Assembly: GCA_003158675.1 (NCBI GenBank)
Contig: PMKN01000016.1
Span: 1-33,208 of the forward strand
Reading direction: 5' to 3'
DNA: 33,208 nucleotides
Source: Chloroflexota bacterium
GTDB lineage: Bacteria > Chloroflexota > Limnocylindria > Limnocylindrales > CSP1-4
A program made the position numbers and the translations under genes. Positions 1-6,769 of this stretch are shown here, one piece after another. The notes beneath the pieces were generated by a model. The model saw only the letters and a list, made by a program, of their open reading frames with translations. It was not told where the DNA came from and made no database searches. Position 1 is the stretch's first letter. Every line of letters begins with the position of its first letter.

Positions 1-1
1 C

Positions 2-1579
2 CTCGACAACCTGATGCTCAACCCTACGCTGACCGACCTGATCGGCGGTATTCAGACAGTCACTCTGGGCGACGAGGAGGCGCGGCGCCGCCGCTCGCAA
101 AAGAGCGTCCTGGAGCGCAAGGCGCCGCCCACGTTCGACGTCATCGTGGAGATCCTCGATCGCGAGAAGGTCACCGTCCACGCGGACGTAGCCGAAACCG
201 TGGACGCGATGCTGCGCGGCGACCCCACCTCGGCCGAGTTGCGCTGGCGCGACGAGGGCGGCGTCCATCGCTCGCAGTCGCGGCCCAAGCCGTCGCCGCG
301 CGAGGCGCTGACGAGCGACCGTTTCGGCAGCGACCGATTCGCGGGCCTCGTGGGCGCCGGGGCCGGGTGGCGGACGGAGCCGGGCTGGCGAGGCGCGGGC
401 TCGTACCACGCCCCGTCGGACTGGCGCGAGATGGATCGGGGAGCGGCGCGCCAGGGGTATAGGCCCGGCGCCGGCGGGGGCTGGCGGACGCCGGTCCGCG
501 GCGCTCGAGAGGTGCGCGACCCGTCCCGCCGCACACGTGGACCGGAAGGGGCGAGCGGCGGCGGCACCCCTGGCCCCTCAGGCGGGTCTGGCGGGGCACC
601 GGACCGGCCTGGCGGCGCGGCCCACGCGGGAACGAGCGCACCCTTCGCCACGGGCCCCGGTGCGCGGATGCTACCCGGGGAGCGGTTCGCGGCGTCGCCG
701 CGCAGCCCGCTCGCGGCGCCCCCCGCGCCGTTCAAGGTCGGAGAGCTAGCGGATCGCGGCCCGATCGAGCGCGGTCCCGTCGAACGCGGTACGCCAGCTC
801 CGCCCGAGCCGCGCGCCCGCGAGCTGCGCGAGCTGGAGCGGCAGCGCTCATGGGCTCAGCAGGCGACCAGGGCCCTCAACGACTACCGTGCCGACGAAGT
901 CGGCGAGGAGCCGCCGGCGGAGGTCGAAACCGGGCGGACGGGAGCTGTCCGGCAGCCGTTCGAGCCGGACGGCCACGACACTGGCGAGGAGCGCGAGGAT
1001 CTCCAGGACGAGGAGCCGGTCGAAGACGACGAAGCCGTTGCCGACCTGGTTAGAAATGGGGCGGCGAACGGCGCCTCGCAGGAGGACGACGGCAGCCCGG
1101 TCCTCCGCGTCCGTGAAGGAGGATCCATTCTGCCGACGCTTCGGGTGTTGCCCCACGGCATCAGCCGCAAGCGCCTGGAGCAGGCTATCAGGGAGCTGCA
1201 GCTGCCCGTGATCATCGCCCGCGACCCGGCCGAAGCGGACGTGGCCATGACCCTCAAGAGCGAGTACCGGCAGAAGACCGCGGGCCTGCGCGAGGCCGAG
1301 GATCGCGGCCTGCCGATCTATGTCCTCAAGAGCAACACAATCGTCCAGATGCAGGCCAGCCTGACTTCGATCTTCTCGCTCGAGGTCGACCCCCGCGAGG
1401 CCGCCCTGCGCGAGACCGAAGAAGCGATCGGTCTGGTGATGCAGCGCATCGAGCCGGTCGAGCTTTCGCCGCAGAATGCCTACATCAGGCGGCTCCAGCA
1501 TCAGATGGCGGAGCGCGCGAACCTTATCTCCCGCTCTCGGGGGCGCGAGCCCTACCGACGCGTCCGCCTCTACCCCTGA
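2..1579 (+). CDS. R3H-domain AAA-type ATPase, C-terminal part (5' truncated by window)
   Basis: The frame is open to the window edge (Leu-Asp-Asn-Leu precede the first Met), so the N-terminal ATPase core lies upstream. What is visible starts at the end of that core (TVTLGDEEARRR, then APPTFDVIVEI, the usual sequence after the ATPase in this family). A long Gly/Pro/Arg-rich, probably disordered linker of about 250 residues follows. Next comes a conserved block (LPHGISRKRLEQAIRELQLP, then VYVLKSNT-like IYVLKSNTIVQMQ) and a C-terminal R3H nucleic-acid-binding module of about 45 residues with the Arg-x3-His-like RRLQHQ core and a closing SRGREPYRRVRLYP. The family (Ycf45/SpoIIIAA-like with R3H) is known from Chloroflexota, Firmicutes and cyanobacteria; its role is not firmly established, and single-stranded nucleic acid binding is inferred from R3H. 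The linker is longer than I would expect. The gene lies 77 bases upstream of tmk on the same strand. Confidence 0.85.
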   Translation, partial: LDNLMLNPTLTDLIGGIQTVTLGDEEARRRRSQKSVLERKAPPTFDVIVEILDREKVTVHADVAETVDAMLRGDPTSAELRWRDEGGVHRSQSRPKPSPREALTSDRFGSDRFAGLVGAGAGWRTEPGWRGAGSYHAPSDWREMDRGAARQGYRPGAGGGWRTPVRGAREVRDPSRRTRGPEGASGGGTPGPSGGSGGAPDRPGGAAHAGTSAPFATGPGARMLPGERFAASPRSPLAAPPAPFKVGELADRGPIERGPVERGTPAPPEPRARELRELERQRSWAQQATRALNDYRADEVGEEPPAEVETGRTGAVRQPFEPDGHDTGEEREDLQDEEPVEDDEAVADLVRNGAANGASQEDDGSPVLRVREGGSILPTLRVLPHGISRKRLEQAIRELQLPVIIARDPAEADVAMTLKSEYRQKTAGLREAEDRGLPIYVLKSNTIVQMQASLTSIFSLEVDPREAALRETEEAIGLVMQRIEPVELSPQNAYIRRLQHQMAERANLISRSRGREPYRRVRLYP

Positions 1580-1644
1580 GCCGAACCTACCGCCCGCGGG
1601 GCGCGCCGCAGATTGAGGGGCCTTCCGCCTGGCGGCGGCTCGGA

Positions 1645-1650
1645 TAGACT
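1645..1650 (+). promoter_or_regulatory. Candidate -10 hexamer (TAGACT) for a leaderless tmk mRNA
   Basis: TAGACT fits the TAnnnT pattern and ends 6 bases before the tmk ATG, the distance at which transcription would start on the start codon itself. No purine-rich ribosome site is visible in the 15 bases before the ATG. Inference only; tmk could instead be co-transcribed with the R3H gene. Confidence 0.35.
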
Positions 1651-1656
1651 CGTGGA

Positions 1657-2397
1657 ATGCACCTCGACGGCGGCCGCCGACGCGGCTTCTTCCTGACCCT
1701 CGAGGGCCCGGAGGGCTCCGGCAAGTCCACCCAGGCTCGACGGTTGGCGGCCACGCTTACCGCAGCCGGCCGGCGCTGCGTCGTCACACGCGAGCCGGGT
1801 GGGACGGCCCTTGGCGAGGCGGTCCGCCAGATTCTCCTGCACTCGGTCGAGCTGTCGCCGGTCCCCGCCGCCGACGCGCTGCTCTTCAACGCCGCTCGGG
1901 CGCAGCTCGTGGCCGAGGTCATCGAACCCGCCCTTTGGCGCGGCGAGGTCGTGATCTGCGATCGCTTCGCCGACTCCACGCTGGCTTACCAGGGCTACGG
2001 GGCCGGCCAGCCTCTCGAAGCCCTGCGGTCGCTCCAGCAACTCGCGGTCGGCGATCTCACTCCGGACCTGACCGTCCTGATCGACGTTCCCGTGGAGGAA
2101 GGTCTGGCCCGCAAGGATGGCGGAGAGACCACGCGCTTCGAGGAGCGGGTCGAGGTGGCGTTCCACCGCCGCGTGCGCGAGGGTTTCCTCGCTCTTGCGG
2201 CCGCAGATCCGGCCCGCTTCGTCGTAGTGGACGGTCTCCACACGCTCGATCTCGTCGAGGCGGCAGTGTTGCGGGCCGCCGAGCCCAGGCTCGCCGCGTG
2301 GGACGAGTTACGGGCCGTGGAGTCCCGGCGCGGGACAACGGTACCGTCGGCACTGGTGAGTGAACCGGATCGCGGTTCGTTGCGAATGAAGAGATGA
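1657..2397 (+). CDS. tmk: Thymidylate kinase (dTMP kinase)
   Basis: Phosphorylates dTMP to dTDP with ATP in the dTTP pathway; cytosolic. The 246-residue product has a P-loop GPEGSGKST at residues 17-25, the substrate-binding REPGGT motif shortly after, the DRF motif in VVICDRFADSTLAYQG near residue 102 and the TVLIDVP strand before the LID segment. About 30 C-terminal residues exceed the usual length of around 210. There is no Shine-Dalgarno before the ATG; a TAGACT hexamer ends 6 bases upstream, so the mRNA may be leaderless. The stop overlaps the next start as ATGA, coupling it to the sigma factor gene, an unusual partner. In Firmicutes tmk neighbours the c-di-AMP receptor gene darA/pstA; here a homologue of that gene lies about 2.9 kb downstream. 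Confidence 0.95.
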   Translation: MHLDGGRRRGFFLTLEGPEGSGKSTQARRLAATLTAAGRRCVVTREPGGTALGEAVRQILLHSVELSPVPAADALLFNAARAQLVAEVIEPALWRGEVVICDRFADSTLAYQGYGAGQPLEALRSLQQLAVGDLTPDLTVLIDVPVEEGLARKDGGETTRFEERVEVAFHRRVREGFLALAAADPARFVVVDGLHTLDLVEAAVLRAAEPRLAAWDELRAVESRRGTTVPSALVSEPDRGSLRMKR

Positions 2398-3080
2398 GGG
2401 ACCCGGTGGCCGCGCCGCAGCCGCTGGATCCACAGCAGGGCCCGGCGGAGGGCCAATCGGAGGCCGAGTTGATGCGGCAGGTCGCCGCCGGAGAGATCGG
2501 CGGACTCGAGACAATCTACGATCGCTACCACGCGATCGCGTACGCGGTCGCCCTTCGCATCACCACCGAAGTCGGGCTGGCCGAGGACGTGGTCCAGGAT
2601 TCGTTCCTGGGCCTCTGGCGCAACGCCGCCCGATACGCCGAGGACAAGGGCAGCGTCAAAGGCTGGCTGCTGGCCATCGTCCGTCATCGGGCCATCGATT
2701 CCATGCGCCGCCGCCGTAACGGCGTTGCCATCGCGGACGAGACCGAAGAGCCGCTTCCGACAGCGCTGACCCTGCCCGATATCTGGCCCGAGGTGGCCGG
2801 ACGGCTCGACGCCGAGCAGATTCGCCTCGCGCTCCGAATGCTCCCCTTGGCCCAGCGAGAAGCCATCGAGATGGCCTATTTCGATGGTCTGACGCAACGT
2901 GAGATCGCGTCCAAGACAGGCGCCCCGCTCGGCACCGTGAAGAGCCGGATGCGACTGGGCCTGGTTTCGATGCGGCGCGAACTGACCGGCTCCGGCGACG
3001 ATTCCGACGGCATGGGCTCGCCACTTGGGGCTGCGGCGGCCTCCTCGCCGCCTTGGATCGGCCCAAAAGGCGATGGCTGA
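2394..3080 (+). CDS. ECF-type RNA polymerase sigma factor (SigK-like, paired with RskA-type anti-sigma)
   Basis: Directs RNA polymerase to a stress or envelope regulon; held inactive at the membrane by the product of the next gene. The 228-residue protein has sigma region 2 (YDRYHAIAYAVALRI, then AEDVVQDSFLGLWRN and GWLLAIVRHRAIDSMRRRR) and region 4 with a helix-turn-helix (QREAIEMAYFDGLTQREIA, then GTVKSRMRLGLVSMRREL). About 25 Pro/Gln-rich residues precede region 2. The start overlaps the tmk stop (ATGA) and its own stop overlaps the anti-sigma start by 8 bases, so expression of all three is probably coupled. The target regulon cannot be told from the window. Confidence 0.93.
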   Translation: MRDPVAAPQPLDPQQGPAEGQSEAELMRQVAAGEIGGLETIYDRYHAIAYAVALRITTEVGLAEDVVQDSFLGLWRNAARYAEDKGSVKGWLLAIVRHRAIDSMRRRRNGVAIADETEEPLPTALTLPDIWPEVAGRLDAEQIRLALRMLPLAQREAIEMAYFDGLTQREIASKTGAPLGTVKSRMRLGLVSMRRELTGSGDDSDGMGSPLGAAAASSPPWIGPKGDG

Positions 3081-3942
3081 GATGACTCTCGACTGCGAAC
3101 TCGTGCGCGATCTGGCCCCGGGCTTCGTCCTGGATGCGCTTGATTCGGCCGAGATGGACGCGGTGCGCGAGCACCTCGCGACCTGCCGTGAGCCGCACCC
3201 CGAGCTTCGCGAGCTCGGCGGCGTAGTGGCGTATCTGGGCAGCTCCTTGGCGCCGGAAGAGCCGTCGGCGCGCCTCAAGGAGGCGGTCCTGGCGGCCGCC
3301 CGAGCGGACTTGCGCGCCCCGGCGGCGACCCTTGGGACTGTCGCCAACGCTCCTGCAGTCGCCGCTCCCATCTCGTCAGCCGCCTCCGCCGAAGGGGAAC
3401 CGCGCAGGGTCGTCTCGATCGCTTCCGCCCGGTCCAGTCGGATTCGGCGCGTCGGGACTTGGGCAACTCGCATTGCGGCCGGATTGGCGATCGTGGCCCT
3501 CGTCGGGTATGCCTTCGCGCTGCAGGGCGATCTGAATCGCGCTCACACCGCGATCGACAACTCCAACAAGGTCCTCAACGCGATGGCAAATCCGCAGGCC
3601 CGCTCCGCCGTCCTCTCTCAGACCGGGAGCCAGGCCGCCGGGAAGGCCGTCCTCCTGCCGAGCGGGCACGTGCTGGTGTATCTGAACGGGCTTCAGCCCA
3701 CCGCCGCGGATGCGGTCTACATGGTCTGGCTGAGCGTCGACGGCGGTGCCACGACCAAGGCCGGCTCGCTCGCGTTGGACGACCAGGGCAAAGGCTTCGT
3801 GGAGATGGACAACGTCCCCCCGTCGAGCTCTCTGTGGGTCATGGTCTGCAGAGAACCGAACGCCGGCGTTGCCAAGCCCACCGGTCCGGTGATCGCGGCC
3901 GGAACCATTTATGTCTACGACTTTCCGAGTGAACGCCCGTAG
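3073..3942 (+). CDS. RskA-type anti-sigma factor, single-pass membrane protein
   Basis: Predicted to bind and silence the upstream sigma factor, anchored in the cytoplasmic membrane. The ATG at 3073 overlaps the sigma stop by 8 bases (a second Met follows at 3082). The 289 residues comprise a cytoplasmic anti-sigma domain (DCELVRDLAPGFVLDALD, then a zinc-finger-like HLATC), a Pro/Ala-rich linker, one membrane segment (RIAAGLAIVALVGYAFAL, about residue 140) and an extracytoplasmic RskA C-terminal domain (GHVLVYLNGLQP, VYMVWLSVDGG, GTIYVYDF). The zinc-finger motif is incomplete: the expected HxxxCxxC reads HLATCREPH, so the second cysteine is missing and zinc binding is doubtful. Family knowledge says release follows regulated proteolysis. 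Confidence 0.88.
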   Translation: MAEMTLDCELVRDLAPGFVLDALDSAEMDAVREHLATCREPHPELRELGGVVAYLGSSLAPEEPSARLKEAVLAAARADLRAPAATLGTVANAPAVAAPISSAASAEGEPRRVVSIASARSSRIRRVGTWATRIAAGLAIVALVGYAFALQGDLNRAHTAIDNSNKVLNAMANPQARSAVLSQTGSQAAGKAVLLPSGHVLVYLNGLQPTAADAVYMVWLSVDGGATTKAGSLALDDQGKGFVEMDNVPPSSSLWVMVCREPNAGVAKPTGPVIAAGTIYVYDFPSERP

Positions 3943-4042
3943 TCTGATCCCCTGGCTTGGCCGGCCGGAATGGGGCCTGGGCCTCGCTCCACGGCTGGAT
4001 AGCCGGCCTGCGCTGAGCTAATGGCGGCGCCTCCGCCCGCCC

Positions 4043-5092
4043 CTAGTCGGTTGCGCCAGGCTCCGTCGAGGCCATCTCGGCGACCACTCTCCCGCCGCCG
4101 GCCTTGCTGGCCGACTGCGTCGCCCGTTCGGCGACCGCAAGCAGCTCCTCGGGCGTCCGGCCGTCCATTGGGAAGCTAGCGATCCCCGCCGAAACGGTGA
4201 TGGCGCCGTCCTTCGCCGGCGGCAGTGCGGCAATGCCACGCACCAGCCTCTCCGTCACGATGAGGCCGTCCGGGCCCGGAGCCAGGAGCATGAACTGGTC
4301 GCCGGCGTAGCGCGCAACCGTATCGACGAGCCGGACCGATTCGGCGAGGATCTGGGCCACGCGGCGGAGAGCGTCGTCTCCGGCGGCGTTCCCGCCCGTC
4401 CGCTGGATCTCCTCGAAGCGGTCGACCTGGAACAGAGCGATCGACAGCGCCGCACCCTGGCGGCCGGCGCGGGCCACTTCCATCTCGAGCAACCGATCGA
4501 CGGTGCGGCGGTTCGCCAGGCCCGTGAGCTGATCGATGTTGGCGAGGCGGTCGAACCATTCGGCGCGCTCGGAGCCCATCGCGAGAGCCAGCGCTCGCTC
4601 CACGGCCACGGCCGCAAGGTCCGCGAACGGCTGCACACCCGCCAGGATCTCGCCGCCGGGAAGCGGCCCCGCGAACCCCAAGGCCATCGTCCCGAGCGAT
4701 ATCTCGATTCCGTCGCGACGCGCGATCAGCGGCACCACGAAGGCGGTCTTAGCGCCGCGAAGCACCGGCACGCGGCCTGCGTCGTCCACTTCCAACGGGT
4801 GCCTCGATCGGGCGGCACTGGCAAGCGGATCGTGGCTTGTCGTCGCGTCCTTGACGGTCCCGGCATCCGCAGCGGCGTCAGGGGCAACCCGCAAAGTGAC
4901 CGCCAGCTCCAACTCGTCGCGGTCCGAGTCGAGGATGTATACCGCCCCGGCGCGGGCCGTGGCGCGTTCGGCGGCCAGACCCAACAATTCGGCCAGAGTG
5001 TCGTCGAGGTCGTCGCCGCGCGCGACTGCGGCGGCAGCGGCCGCAAAGAACTCACTTTCGGATCGGGGCTGGTGCGGCGTTTCCTTCGACAC
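4043..5092 (-). CDS. GAF-like sensor with degenerate GGDEF domain
   Basis: A 349-residue soluble protein. The N-terminal half looks like a GAF-type ligand-binding domain (AAERATARAGAVYILDSDRD, then FVVPLIARRDG). The C-terminal half is a GGDEF fold (WFDRLANIDQLTGLANRRTV, DDALRRVAQILAESVRLVD). The signature GG(D/E)EF reads AGDQF at residues 263-267, and the usual FKxxND motif reads FEEIQR, so both metal/substrate motifs are altered. Diguanylate cyclase activity is therefore doubtful; it may be a c-di-GMP or GTP-binding receptor or a regulator. The start is taken as GTG at 5092 because AGGGGAG lies 6 bases upstream; the frame stays open beyond it, but that stretch is antisense to the conserved gene at 5261 and does not look coding. 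Transcribed divergently from the c-di-AMP receptor gene. Confidence 0.8.
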   Translation of the reverse strand: MSKETPHQPRSESEFFAAAAAAVARGDDLDDTLAELLGLAAERATARAGAVYILDSDRDELELAVTLRVAPDAAADAGTVKDATTSHDPLASAARSRHPLEVDDAGRVPVLRGAKTAFVVPLIARRDGIEISLGTMALGFAGPLPGGEILAGVQPFADLAAVAVERALALAMGSERAEWFDRLANIDQLTGLANRRTVDRLLEMEVARAGRQGAALSIALFQVDRFEEIQRTGGNAAGDDALRRVAQILAESVRLVDTVARYAGDQFMLLAPGPDGLIVTERLVRGIAALPPAKDGAITVSAGIASFPMDGRTPEELLAVAERATQSASKAGGGRVVAEMASTEPGATD

Positions 5093-5223
5093 GGATGCTC
5101 CCCTGCGGCTGGCGGCACGGACCTGCGGCGGCGGACGACCTGTGGCGATTGTAAGGCCGCGTCTCCGCGCGCGCGATGGGGCGCCGCGGCCCGCGACTCG
5201 CCTCGCCCGCGCGTGCGCGACGG

Positions 5224-5254
5224 TTGCCGCCGAGCCTGCGAGTGCACCTATACT
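5224..5254 (+). promoter_or_regulatory. Candidate promoter giving a leaderless pstA-type mRNA
   Basis: TATACT at 5249-5254 closely matches a -10 box, and TTGCCG at 5224-5229 is a possible -35 box with a 19-base spacer. The -10 ends 6 bases before the GTG at 5261, so transcription would begin at about the start codon; no ribosome site is visible before the GTG. It lies in the 168-base region between two divergent signalling genes. Confidence 0.45.
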
Positions 5255-5260
5255 CGGGCC

Positions 5261-5590
5261 GTGAAGCTCGTCGTCGCGGTCGTTCACAACGAGGACGCCA
5301 AGGCTCTCATCGATGCCCTGCTCAAGAGCGAGTATCGGGCGACCTGGCTCCACAGCTCCGGCGGCTTCCTCAAGCAGGCGAACGCAACCGTGCTGGTCGG
5401 AGCCGAGGAGGCCCAGGTCGAGGAGATTCTGGGCATTGTCCGCGCCAACTGCCATTCGCGCACGCAGACGATGAGTCCGATCCCGCCGATCATGGAGCCG
5501 GGCGAATTCTTCCTGCCCTATCCCATCGAGGTCGAGGTGGGCGGCGCGGTCGTCTTCGTCCTTCCGGTCGACCGGTTCGAGCGGATCTAG
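5261..5590 (+). CDS. PII-like cyclic di-AMP receptor (PstA/DarA family)
   Basis: A 109-residue PII-like protein of the family whose Firmicute members (PstA/DarA, DUF970) bind c-di-AMP as a trimer. Family features visible are the N-terminal strand KLVVAVVHNEDAKALIDAL, the ligand-loop motif SSGGFLKQANATVLVG and the C-terminal strand VEVGGAVVFVLPVDRFER. Length matches the family. The GTG at 5261 is preferred because the family N-terminus starts there and it abuts a -10-like box; the frame is open much further upstream but through the divergent promoter region. The Nudix gene follows 23 bases downstream. Its partner pathway is unknown; in Bacillus the gene lies beside tmk, which is also nearby here. 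Confidence 0.88.
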   Translation: MKLVVAVVHNEDAKALIDALLKSEYRATWLHSSGGFLKQANATVLVGAEEAQVEEILGIVRANCHSRTQTMSPIPPIMEPGEFFLPYPIEVEVGGAVVFVLPVDRFERI

Positions 5591-5613
5591 CTGACAGGCA
5601 AGCCGGGGTATCG

Positions 5614-6111
5614 ATGAGCCCATTTCGGCCGGACCTGGTGGACGTCTGGATCTTCCGAGCCGCGGCGCCCGGGCCCGGCGTCGAGATCCTCATGCTGCGC
5701 CGTTCACCGGGCCGGATTCTGCCCGGCCTGTGGCAGTGCGTGTCCGGTTCTCTCGAGGCTGGCGAATCGGTGACCGACGGCGCCTTGCGCGAGCTGCGTG
5801 AAGAAACGGGTTTCGGAGGCCGCGAGATCGAAGGGTTCTTCGACCTGGACCAGGTGAACCAGTTCCACGAGCCGTCGGTCGGGGCGATCGTGACGGCCGC
5901 CATCTTCGCGGTGCGTGTTTCGGACGGGTCCGAGCCCGCTCTCTCCCACGAGCACGACGCGATGCGCTGGGCCGCGCCCGCTCAGGCGTTCGAGCTGGCG
6001 GTCTGGCCGGCATACCGCGAGTCGATCCGGCGCATCGAAGAGAACCTTCTGGACGCTGAGCGCGCGATCTGGTTCGAACTTACGCTGGCGGGGGAGCGGG
6101 CCCGCCGCTAG
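5614..6111 (+). CDS. Nudix hydrolase
   Basis: Hydrolyses a nucleoside-diphosphate-linked substrate with Mg or Mn; the substrate cannot be deduced. The 165-residue protein has a perfect Nudix box from G45 to F67 (G-x5-E-x7-RE-x2-EE-x-G: GSLEAGE at 45-51, RELREETGF at 59-67). The N-terminal strand carries VWIFRAAAPG and LMLRRSPGRILPGLWQ, as in dihydroneopterin triphosphate and dATP pyrophosphohydrolase-type Nudix proteins, but this is only resemblance. It starts 23 bases after the c-di-AMP receptor gene, so the two probably share a transcript. Confidence 0.9.
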   Translation: MSPFRPDLVDVWIFRAAAPGPGVEILMLRRSPGRILPGLWQCVSGSLEAGESVTDGALRELREETGFGGREIEGFFDLDQVNQFHEPSVGAIVTAAIFAVRVSDGSEPALSHEHDAMRWAAPAQAFELAVWPAYRESIRRIEENLLDAERAIWFELTLAGERARR

Positions 6112-6214
6112 CCGCCCGGCGACGAGCCGGCTTCGATCTGGCGCAAACGGCCTCTTCGAACCACACTGAGCCGGGCCGATACCCGTTTCGGCCGGTTGGA
6201 GCCTCTTATGTGAT
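6112..6214. other. Short intergenic region before the second ECF sigma gene
   Basis: These 103 bases separate the Nudix gene from the sigma gene. It presumably holds the sigma operon promoter, but I see no convincing -35/-10 pair or terminator. Confidence 0.3.
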
Positions 6215-6769
6215 GTGAGGGCCATCACGGAACCGCTCGACAGGAACCACGACAACCGGGCCGCGGTAACGCGGCCCTCCAGGGCTGTGCCGGCGGCACC
6301 GACTCCGGAGTGGGTCGCGACGCTGCACGTCCACGGTCCGCTGCTCCTGGCTGCGGCCCGGGCTATTACCCGGGACGAGGCCGAAGCTGAAGACCTGGTC
6401 CAGATCACTTTCGAGCGGGCGCTTCGTGCGGGGCCGGCGATCCGGGACGCGGGTGCAATTCGCGCCTGGCTCCTGACCGTCCAAACGCGCGAGGCACTGC
6501 GGGTTGTTCGGCGGCTGCGTCGAACGCTGCGGCTCGACCCGGAGGTCCACGAGCTGCCTATGGGCGGCCCCGACGCCTCCCAATCGATCGAGCTCGACGA
6601 GGCGTTGGGTCGCCTGTCCCGCCCGATCCGAGCCGCCGTGGTCCTCCACCACATGGTCGGACTCTCCGTGCGCGAAACGGCCGATGCCCTCGGCGTCACG
6701 GAGAACACGGCGAAGGGCCGGCTCAAGACCGGCCTCGCACGGCTCCGGGAGTTGCTCGATGAAGACTGA
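6215..6769 (+). CDS. ECF-type RNA polymerase sigma factor
   Basis: A 184-residue sigma factor with region 2 (LLLAAARAITRDEAEAEDLV, QITFERALRAG, IRAWLLTVQTREALRVVRR) and region 4 (LSRPIRAAVVLHHMVGLSVR, then ETADALGVTENTAKGRLKTG and LARLRELL). A GTG at 6215 is the start that gives a reasonable N-terminus of about 30 disordered residues. The stop overlaps the next gene's start by 11 bases, so this sigma factor and the large membrane protein downstream are almost certainly made together. By analogy that protein would be its anti-sigma factor or its sensor. The regulon is unknown. Confidence 0.9.
   Translation: MRAITEPLDRNHDNRAAVTRPSRAVPAAPTPEWVATLHVHGPLLLAAARAITRDEAEAEDLVQITFERALRAGPAIRDAGAIRAWLLTVQTREALRVVRRLRRTLRLDPEVHELPMGGPDASQSIELDEALGRLSRPIRAAVVLHHMVGLSVRETADALGVTENTAKGRLKTGLARLRELLDED

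Noticed and set aside
1995-3473. Long minus-strand open frame across tmk, sigma and anti-sigma genes
   Set aside because: Mirror of strong plus-strand genes in GC-rich DNA; Arg/Ser/Ala-rich product without recognisable motifs.
5093-5623. N-terminal extension of the minus-strand GAF/GGDEF gene by about 177 codons
   Set aside because: The added stretch lies opposite the conserved PII-like gene and its promoter and lacks domain character; a ribosome site marks the GTG at 5092.
6504-6758. Upstream extension of the five-repeat membrane protein
   Set aside because: It is an out-of-frame reading of the sigma factor gene; the ATG at 6759 gives the standard overlapping junction.
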